The notes beneath the pieces are model-generated. The model was not told the origin of the DNA. It did not search any database and saw only the letters and a list, made by a program, of their open reading frames with translations. From Erythrobacter sp. CCH5-A1 (GTDB lineage: Bacteria; Pseudomonadota; Alphaproteobacteria; Sphingomonadales; Sphingomonadaceae): a DNA stretch of 9,237 nt. This document shows positions 4,807 through 9,237 of the stretch, one piece after another (the stretch's first letter is position 1; each line of letters starts with the position of its first letter). The position numbers and the translations under genes are program-made. The DNA lies in contig NZ_LSKQ01000196.1 of NCBI RefSeq assembly GCF_001557115.1, positions 1 to 9,237 on the forward strand, read 5' to 3'.

Positions 4807-5709
4807 ATGACGCGCGACCGCTGCGAGGTGAACTGGATCGTCGAAACTCCGGGTGCCGATGCGGTGCAGGGTCGGGTGCGCTGGGACCCGGTGATGAGCC
4901 TGTGGAACGGCGGCATGCTGCTCGCCGCGCTCGGCCTTGCGCCGTTCTTCACCACCCCCGCCGCTATCGTCACCGGCATCGGCCTTACCGGCGCGATGCT
5001 GCTGCTGGGCCATTCGGTCGGCTTCCACCGCCTGCTGATCCACGGAAGCTTCCGCACCCACCCCGCCTTGCGCGGCTTTCTGATCTGGTGCGGGACCGTG
5101 GCGGGGATGAGCGGGCCGATCGGGATCGTGAAGGCGCACGACCTGCGCGACTGGGGCCAGCGGCAGAGCGATTGCCACGATTACCTCGCCAACCGCCGGC
5201 CGCTCTTGGTCGACGCTATCTGGCTGATGCATTGCCGGCTCGAACTCAACCATCCGCCGCGCTTCGACGTCAGCGCGCTCGAGGCCTCACCCTTCCTGCG
5301 CTGGCTCGAGCGGACGTGGATGCTCCAGCAGTTGCCGGTCGCGGGCGTGCTGTTCTGGGTCGGCGGCTGGCCCTTCGTGGTCTGGGGCGTGTTCGTGCGG
5401 GTCGCGCTGACGGTGCACGGGCATTTCCTCGTCGGCCACCTCGCGCACCGGCGCGGCCCGCAGCACTGGCAGGTCGCGGAGGCCGGGGTGCAGGCGCATG
5501 ACGTGCCCTGGGCCGGGCTTCTCACCATGGGCGAGGCGTGGCACAACAATCACCACGCCTACCCCGGCAGCGCGCGCATCGGGCTGCATCCGGGGCAGAG
5601 CGACTGGGGCTACGCCTTCATCCGCCTGCTCGAGCGCATGGGCCTTGCCTGGGACGTCTGCCTCCCCGCCGACATGCCCGGGCGGGCGGGCAAGCTGGTG
5701 CGGGTCTAG
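4807..5709 (+). CDS. Membrane fatty-acid (acyl-CoA type) desaturase, variant histidine boxes
   Basis: A 300-aa inner-membrane non-haem di-iron desaturase expected to introduce a double bond into an acyl chain. Box 1 is H69-SVGF-H74. Box 3 is H246-N-N-H249-H250 in AWHNNHHAYPG. Extra histidines lie in HGHFLVGHLAH (204-214). The usual second box (HRxHH) is absent; instead the sequence reads KAHDLRDWGQRQSDCHDYL with H111 and H124. Hydrophobic segments at about 32-68, 90-107 and 178-205 fit the four-helix desaturase core. ATG 4807 has GGAG six bases upstream; ATG 4795, 12 bases earlier, has no ribosome site. It is probably repressed by the divergent ArsR-type protein. I recall related proteins with this HDxRDW box in alphaproteobacteria; substrate and double-bond position are unknown. 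Confidence 0.86.
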   Translation: MTRDRCEVNWIVETPGADAVQGRVRWDPVMSLWNGGMLLAALGLAPFFTTPAAIVTGIGLTGAMLLLGHSVGFHRLLIHGSFRTHPALRGFLIWCGTVAGMSGPIGIVKAHDLRDWGQRQSDCHDYLANRRPLLVDAIWLMHCRLELNHPPRFDVSALEASPFLRWLERTWMLQQLPVAGVLFWVGGWPFVVWGVFVRVALTVHGHFLVGHLAHRRGPQHWQVAEAGVQAHDVPWAGLLTMGEAWHNNHHAYPGSARIGLHPGQSDWGYAFIRLLERMGLAWDVCLPADMPGRAGKLVRV

Positions 5710-6101
5710 ATGATACCGGCCATGATCAGCGCGGCGGCGACCGACAGGCCGAGCAGGGTCAGCAGCGTGGTCATCGTGCCGATGAAGCGCCCCTTCAGCA
5801 GCGCGCCGCCGTCCATCCCGAAACCGTGGCCGATGCGTCCCGCGAAATAGACCGCCGCGACCACCCCCAGCCACCAGCTGCCCTTGCCCGACAGCTCGAT
5901 CACCAGGATCAGCGCGAGCACGAAGGGGGTGTATTCGACATAATTCGCCTGCGAGCGCATCCGGCGCTGCAACGCCTCGCTCCCGCCATCGCCAAGATAG
6001 ACCCCGGAGGCACTGCGCGCCGCGTTGATCCTGAGCGCCAGCCAGATATTGAGGATGCCAGCCGCAGCAGCGGCAGCGAGCGTTACGGGCAGCACGGTCA
6101 T
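5706..6101 (-). CDS. MAPEG-family integral membrane protein
   Basis: A 131-aa protein with four predicted membrane helices (about 4-24, 57-71, 76-93 and 106-129). The MAPEG signature is RMRSQANYVEYTPFVLALIL, with N53-x-x-E56-x-x-P59 between helices 1 and 2. MAPEG proteins are trimeric glutathione-dependent transferases or peroxidases in eukaryotes. Bacterial ones are mostly uncharacterised, so activity is inferred only. ATG 6101 has AAGGGA 7 bases upstream. The stop codon overlaps that of the convergent desaturase inside TCTAGA, so the two messages share their 3' ends. It starts divergently from the rpmF promoter region. Lipid-related neighbours are consistent with a role at the membrane but prove nothing. 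Confidence 0.85.
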   Translation of the reverse strand: MTVLPVTLAAAAAAGILNIWLALRINAARSASGVYLGDGGSEALQRRMRSQANYVEYTPFVLALILVIELSGKGSWWLGVVAAVYFAGRIGHGFGMDGGALLKGRFIGTMTTLLTLLGLSVAAALIMAGII

Positions 6102-6152
6102 GTAGCGATCCCTTCACTATTTCGGCGTTGTGCTACGCCGCGCCAAGGCACC

Positions 6153-6180
6153 TTGCAACGCGCGATTTTTCCGCTATAGC
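6153..6180 (+). promoter_or_regulatory. Predicted promoter of the rpmF-plsX-fabH unit
   Basis: TTGCAA (6153-6158), 16 bases, TATAGC (6175-6180) fits an alphaproteobacterial housekeeping promoter. The -10 sits in the palindrome GCTATAGC (6173-6180). CAAGG-CA-CCTTG (6144-6155) is a 12-base palindrome that overlaps the -35. Transcription would start near 6187, giving a leader of about 137 bases before rpmF. A similar TTGCAA element precedes ihfA. Confidence 0.55.
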
Positions 6181-6212
6181 GCGCCGCTTCCCGCCGCAGC
6201 TGGCCAAGGAAA

Positions 6213-6293
6213 GCGCGCAAGTCTCGTGCTTGTGTGCGCACCCTCCTTGCCGTAAGGGCGGCCTTCGAGAATCGCAGGCGCCCGCCCGGTGCC
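6213..6293 (+). other. Structured 5' leader of rpmF, three consecutive hairpins
   Basis: In the plus-strand RNA, GCGCGCAAG (6213-6221) pairs with CTTGTGTGC (6229-6237) with two G-U pairs and a 7-base loop. CCTT (6245-6248) pairs with AAGG (6254-6257), with GCCG/CGGC (6249-6262) as a competing fold. GGCGCC (6277-6282) pairs with GGTGCC (6288-6293) around CGCCC. I know of no named riboswitch here; it could be an autoregulatory ribosomal-protein leader or just GC-rich sequence. Confidence 0.35.
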
Positions 6294-6323
6294 AGACACG
6301 TTATTTGAGGAAATGGTGCGACC

Positions 6324-6500
6324 ATGGCTGTCCCCAAGAGAAAAGTTTCGCCCTCCCGTCGCGGCATGCGTCGCTCGCACGATGCGCTGAAGGTCGAGGC
6401 GTTCCACGAATGCTCGAACTGCGGCGAGCTGAAGCGCCCGCACAACATCTGCGGCCACTGCGGCCACTACAACGGGCGTCAGGTCGTCGCCGTCGGCTAA
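6324..6500 (+). CDS. rpmF: 50S ribosomal protein L32
   Basis: A 58-aa protein of the large ribosomal subunit. It begins [20 protein letters not shown], the L32 signature, and carries zinc-ribbon pairs C30-x2-C33 and C43-x2-C46 (HECSNCGE and [10 protein letters not shown]). Length is normal for L32. It is too short for common length cut-offs and is easily missed. The start at ATG 6324 is fixed by family conservation. GAGGA (6307-6311) lies 12 bases upstream, rather far, and an ATG at 6313 in another frame opens a 25-codon reading overlapping the start. It leads the conserved rpmF-plsX-fabH unit, with plsX beginning 36 bases after its stop. Confidence 0.96.
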   Translation: MAVPKRKVSPSRRGMRRSHDALKVEAFHECSNCGELKRPHNICGHCGHYNGRQVVAVG

Positions 6501-6536
6501 GCCGGTGGCCCTCACGATAGACCGGAGAGAAGCACG

Positions 6537-7622
6537 ATGAGCCTGCCCCGTATCGCGGTCGATGCGATGGGCGGCGATGAAGGCGTGCGCGTCATGGTCG
6601 AAGGCGCCGCGCTTGCTCGCCGCGATCACGACAAGTTCAAGTTTCTGCTGGTCGGCGATCAGGCGCGGATCGAAGCCGCGCTCGAGAACCACCCGAACCT
6701 GCGCGCCGCCTCCGAAATCCTCCACTGCGACGATGTGGTGGGTGGCGACGAGCTGCCGAGCAAGGCGATCCGCCGCGCCAAGACCACCTCGATGGGCCTT
6801 GCCGTCAATGCGGTGAAGACCGGCGAGGCGGGCGCTGCGGTCAGTGCCGGCAACACCGGCGCGCTGATGGCGATGAGCAAGCTTGCGCTGCGTACCATGC
6901 CGGGGATCGATCGCCCCGCGCTCGCCGCGATCATGCCGACCCTGCAGGCGCATGATGTTGTCATGCTCGACCTCGGCGCCAACACCGAGGCAGATGCCCG
7001 CAATCTCGTTCAGTACGCGGTGATGGGCGCGGCCTATTCGCGGATCGTCAACGGCTTCGACAAGCCGGTCGTCCGCCTGCTCAACATCGGCACCGAAGAG
7101 ATCAAGGGCACCGAGGAACTGCGCGATGCCGCTGCCATGCTCACCGCCGCCTCGGCCGAAGGCGGGCTGGACCTGCATTTCGACGGTTTCGTCGAGAGCG
7201 ACAAGATCAACCGCGGCGAGACCCACGTGGTCGTCACCGACGGCTTTTCGGGCAATATCGCGCTGAAGGCGATCGAGGGATCGGCGCGCTTCGTGACCGA
7301 TCTGCTGCGCCAGGCCTTCACCTCTTCGCTGCGGAGCAAGATCGGTTTTCTCGTCTCGCGCCCGGCGACCGAATTGCTCCGGCATCACCTTGATCCCAAC
7401 AACCACAATGGCGCGGTATTCCTCGGTTTGAACGGCGTGGTGGTGAAGAGCCACGGCAGCGCCAATGCCAAGGGCGTCGCCCACGCGGTCGCCGTGACCG
7501 CGCGGCTGCTCGAGAACAAGCTCACCGAACGGATCGCGCAGGACCTCTCGCGGCTGGGCGAGGGCACACTGCGCCAGAGCGCGCCGACGCCCACCCCCAA
7601 GGCCAGCGAGGCCCCTTTGTGA
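6537..7622 (+). CDS. plsX: Phosphate acyltransferase PlsX
   Basis: A 361-aa peripheral membrane enzyme that converts acyl-ACP plus phosphate to acyl-phosphate, the donor for PlsY in phosphatidic-acid synthesis. PlsX hallmarks are visible: [11 protein letters not shown] (6-16), SAGNTGAL (103-110), LDLGAN (144-149), [11 protein letters not shown] (181-191) and VTDGFSGN (233-240). A variable Pro/Thr tail ends the protein. ATG 6537 follows GGAGAGAAG by a few bases, a strong ribosome site. Its TGA overlaps the fabH GTG by four bases (GTGA), indicating coupled translation. This gene order, with rpmF upstream and fabH downstream, is conserved across many bacteria. Confidence 0.97.
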   Translation: MSLPRIAVDAMGGDEGVRVMVEGAALARRDHDKFKFLLVGDQARIEAALENHPNLRAASEILHCDDVVGGDELPSKAIRRAKTTSMGLAVNAVKTGEAGAAVSAGNTGALMAMSKLALRTMPGIDRPALAAIMPTLQAHDVVMLDLGANTEADARNLVQYAVMGAAYSRIVNGFDKPVVRLLNIGTEEIKGTEELRDAAAMLTAASAEGGLDLHFDGFVESDKINRGETHVVVTDGFSGNIALKAIEGSARFVTDLLRQAFTSSLRSKIGFLVSRPATELLRHHLDPNNHNGAVFLGLNGVVVKSHGSANAKGVAHAVAVTARLLENKLTERIAQDLSRLGEGTLRQSAPTPTPKASEAPL

Positions 7623-8599
7623 GTCAAGGGCGCGTGAGCGGTTCGCGTGTGCTCGGCACCGGTTCGGCGCTGCCCCGGCGGGTGGTGACCAATGCCGAAC
7701 TGGCCGAGACCGTCGACACCTCCGACGAATGGATCGTCGCCCGCACCGGCATCCGCCAGCGCCACATCGCGGGCGAGGGCGAGACCACCGCGAGCCTCGC
7801 CATCGCCGCCGCGCGCGCGGCGCTTGACGATGCCGGGGTCGAGGCGTCCTCGATCGGCCTGATCGTGCTCGCCACCGCGACGCCCGACAACACCTTTCCC
7901 GCCACCGCCACCAAGGTCCAGGCCGCGCTCGGCTGCCAGGGCGGGGTCGCCTTCGATGTCGCGGCGGTGTGCTCGGGCTTCCTCTACGCGCTGGCCACGG
8001 CCGATTCGCTGCTCAGGACCGGCATGGCTGCCCGTGCATTGGTGATCGGAGCGGAAACCTTCAGCCGCATTCTCGACTGGGAAGACCGCACCACCTGCGT
8101 GCTGTTCGGTGACGGCGCGGGCGCGGTGGTGCTCGAGGCACCCTCGGGTGACAGCGACGGGGTCGGCATCCTCGGCACCAGGCTGCACGCGGACGGCGAC
8201 CAGCACGATCTGCTCTATGTCGATGGCGGGCCTTCGAGCACGCAGACCGTGGGCCATGTCCGTATGCGCGGGCCCGAGGTTTTTCGCCACGCGGTCGTCA
8301 ATCTCGCCGATGTTCTCAAGGAAGTGCTTGAGGATACAGGCGTTTCAGTGAGCGAGATCGACTGGGTCGTGCCCCATCAGGCCAATGCTCGGATCCTCGA
8401 CGCGACGGCGAGGAAGCTCGGCCTTGGGCCCGAAAAGGTGGTCGTGACGGTGCAGGATCACGCCAATACCTCGGCCGCCTCGGTGCCGCTCGCGCTCGAT
8501 GTCGCGCGCAAGGACGGGCGGATAAAGCAGGGCGATCTGGTGATGCTCGAGGCGATGGGCGGCGGCTTTACCTGGGGGGCGAGCCTCATCCGGATGTGA
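7619..8599 (+). CDS. fabH: Beta-ketoacyl-ACP synthase III
   Basis: A 326-aa cytosolic condensing enzyme that starts fatty-acid synthesis by joining acetyl-CoA (or another short acyl-CoA) to malonyl-ACP. The catalytic triad is present: C118 in AAVCSGF, H253 in VPHQAN and N283 in DHANTSAA. N-terminal [20 protein letters not shown] and C-terminal [16 protein letters not shown] are typical FabH. GTG 7619 overlaps the plsX stop, with GAGG (7607-7610) 8 bases upstream. GTG 7634 (starting [10 protein letters not shown]) better matches the usual FabH N-terminus and has AGGG close by, so the true start is uncertain by five codons. It is the last gene of the rpmF-plsX-fabH unit. Confidence 0.96.
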   Translation: MSQGRVSGSRVLGTGSALPRRVVTNAELAETVDTSDEWIVARTGIRQRHIAGEGETTASLAIAAARAALDDAGVEASSIGLIVLATATPDNTFPATATKVQAALGCQGGVAFDVAAVCSGFLYALATADSLLRTGMAARALVIGAETFSRILDWEDRTTCVLFGDGAGAVVLEAPSGDSDGVGILGTRLHADGDQHDLLYVDGGPSSTQTVGHVRMRGPEVFRHAVVNLADVLKEVLEDTGVSVSEIDWVVPHQANARILDATARKLGLGPEKVVVTVQDHANTSAASVPLALDVARKDGRIKQGDLVMLEAMGGGFTWGASLIRM

Positions 8600-8604
8600 G
8601 GCGC

Positions 8605-8628
8605 GGGGGCCCGTCCCCTTACTTTTGT
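8605..8628 (+). terminator. Weak terminator-like element after fabH
   Basis: GGGG (8605-8608) can pair with CCCC (8615-8618), followed by the T-rich stretch TTACTTTTGTT. The stem is only four or five pairs, so termination is doubtful. It may attenuate rather than separate fabH from ihfA. Confidence 0.25.
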
Positions 8629-8636
8629 TAGGTCAA

Positions 8637-8698
8637 TTGCGGATAACACAACAATCCGTAACGCATCGCTTTGCAATCGTGCCGAAAAATCGTAAGCA
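8637..8698 (+). promoter_or_regulatory. Predicted ihfA promoter region with inverted repeat
   Basis: TTGCAA (8671-8676), 16 bases, TAAGCA (8693-8698) is a plausible promoter and shares its -35 with the rpmF promoter. Just upstream, TTGCGGAT (8637-8644) and ATCCGTAA (8654-8661) form an 8-base inverted repeat with one mismatch. ihfA is often autoregulated, but I see no good match to the IHF consensus here. Confidence 0.35.
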
Positions 8699-8740
8699 CC
8701 TGCCACCTTTGTTCGGGTCGCGCCGCGAAGGAGAATTCGC

Positions 8741-9040
8741 ATGATGCGTTCGGTTGGCACTTTGACCCGCGCCGATCTGGCGGAAACCATCAACCGCAAG
8801 ATGGGCTTCAGCCGCGCGGAGTCGCTCGATCTGGTCGAGGCAATCCTCGCCAAGATGAGCGACGCGCTTGCCCGGGGCGAGAACGTCAAGATTTCGGGCT
8901 TCGGCAGCTTCGTGCTGCGCGACAAGAATGAACGGATTGGCCGCAATCCCAAGACCGGGATCGAAGTGCCGATCACCCCGCGCCGGGTTATGACCTTCCG
9001 CGCCAGCCAGCTGCTCAAGGAACGGATCGCCAAGGGGTGA
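8741..9040 (+). CDS. ihfA: Integration host factor subunit alpha
   Basis: A 99-aa nucleoid protein of the HU/IHF family. It pairs with IHF-beta to bend DNA by about 160 degrees at specific sites, shaping promoters and recombination sites. It shows [21 protein letters not shown] (helices 1 and 2), the core ISGFGSF (51-57), and the beta-arm [11 protein letters not shown], with Pro70 the residue that intercalates into DNA. The alpha rather than HU assignment rests on overall pattern and on the fabH-ihfA-merR neighbourhood typical of alphaproteobacteria. ATG 8741 has AAGGAG (8728-8733) 7 bases upstream; ATG 8744 immediately follows in frame. The 141-base gap from fabH suggests its own promoter, and the merR-type gene begins 19 bases after its stop. 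Confidence 0.94.
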   Translation: MMRSVGTLTRADLAETINRKMGFSRAESLDLVEAILAKMSDALARGENVKISGFGSFVLRDKNERIGRNPKTGIEVPITPRRVMTFRASQLLKERIAKG

Positions 9041-9059
9041 CCGCAAGAGGTGAGGCCAG

Positions 9060-9237
9060 ATGACCGCATTCGATGACGGCAAGGACGAGGGCGCGCTGCG
9101 CACCATCGGCGAAGTCAGCGAGGCGCTGGGCATCCGGCCTCACGTGCTCAGGTACTGGGAGGCGCAGTTCCCTCTCCTGAAGCCGCTGAAGCGCAGCGGC
9201 TTCAGGAGAGGGAACTGCGCCTCCCAGTACCTGAGCA
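9060..9237 (+). CDS. MerR-family transcriptional regulator, N-terminal fragment, corrupted 3' end
   Basis: The start of a MerR-type regulator. The visible N-terminal winged helix reads [33 protein letters not shown] (about residues 15-47). MerR proteins of this ihfA-linked subgroup normally continue G-R-R-Y-Y-R-P, but here from residue 48 (about base 9201) the frame reads [12 protein letters not shown]. This is the reverse complement of the sequence just before, produced by the terminal foldback. Only residues 1-47 should be believed. ATG 9060 has AGAGGTGAGG just upstream and follows ihfA by 19 bases, so the two are probably cotranscribed. The effector domain is not in the window, and the target is unknown. 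Confidence 0.85.
   Translation, partial: MTAFDDGKDEGALRTIGEVSEALGIRPHVLRYWEAQFPLLKPLKRSGFRRGNCASQYLS
9145..9237. repeat. Perfect terminal foldback, 44-base arms
   Basis: Bases 9145-9188 are exactly the reverse complement of 9194-9237, with loop AAGCG (9189-9193). The right arm ends exactly at the window end. The inner part, GCCGCTG (9182-9188) with CAGCGGC (9194-9200), is a natural short hairpin within merR coding sequence. Sequence beyond it copies the left arm without mismatch, as happens when a strand end folds back and primes on itself. It is most likely an amplification, library or contig-end artefact and not genome. Confidence 0.95.

Noticed and set aside
6174..7484. Long minus-strand frame opposite rpmF and plsX
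   Set aside because: It crosses the conserved rpmF and plsX genes and has shadow-like composition without recognisable motifs.
7385..8290. 301-codon minus-strand frame opposite plsX/fabH
   Set aside because: It is a shadow of fabH, whose catalytic triad is complete on the plus strand.
8600..8740. IHF binding site upstream of ihfA
   Set aside because: I searched by eye for WATCAANNNNTTR on both strands and found no convincing match.

Overview
The window is GC-rich chromosomal DNA that looks like an alphaproteobacterium of the order Sphingomonadales, probably Erythrobacteraceae-like. The reasons are the gene order rpmF-plsX-fabH-ihfA-merR, high third-position GC, TTGCAA/TATAGC-type promoters, and short GC-rich palindromes between genes. 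I see no insertion sequence, prophage, CRISPR array, tRNA or rRNA. Lineage placement is inference from recall, not from a search.

Layout. (1) 1-1623: an aldehyde dehydrogenase (+), flanked by palindromic intergenic elements. (2) 1625-4225: a divergent locus. On the minus strand lies a translationally coupled pair of uncharacterised small proteins, a 71-aa HTH-like protein and a 142-aa protein. On the plus strand lie an HTH plus S24-peptidase repressor of LexA/CI type, a 147-aa conserved hypothetical, and a GloC/YcbL-type metallo-hydrolase. Two adjacent inverted repeats sit exactly on the predicted -35 and -10 of the S24 gene. (3) 4387-5709: a SmtB/ArsR-fold repressor (-) divergent from a membrane fatty-acid desaturase (+), with an AT-rich palindrome between them. 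The desaturase overlaps end-to-end with a MAPEG-family membrane protein (-, 5706-6101). (4) 6153-9237: promoter, structured leader, rpmF (too short for many gene callers), plsX, fabH, ihfA and the start of a merR-type regulator. This links ribosomal protein L32 with phospholipid and fatty-acid initiation and with the nucleoid protein IHF-alpha.

How genes fit together. PlsX (acyl-phosphate synthesis) and FabH (chain initiation) work in lipid synthesis, and the desaturase just upstream would modify acyl chains, so the right half has a lipid theme. The S24 locus reads as an autoregulated switch controlling flanking genes, but what it senses is unknown.

The last 93 bases (9145-9237) are a perfect foldback with 44-base arms and a 5-base loop that interrupts the merR reading frame and runs exactly to the window end. 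This is most likely a library or assembly artefact nucleated at a natural 7-base hairpin. Sequence after about 9200 should not be trusted as genome.

I did not find a clear undescribed system. The best candidate is the S24-centred divergent locus, followed by the desaturase with its unusual second histidine box.
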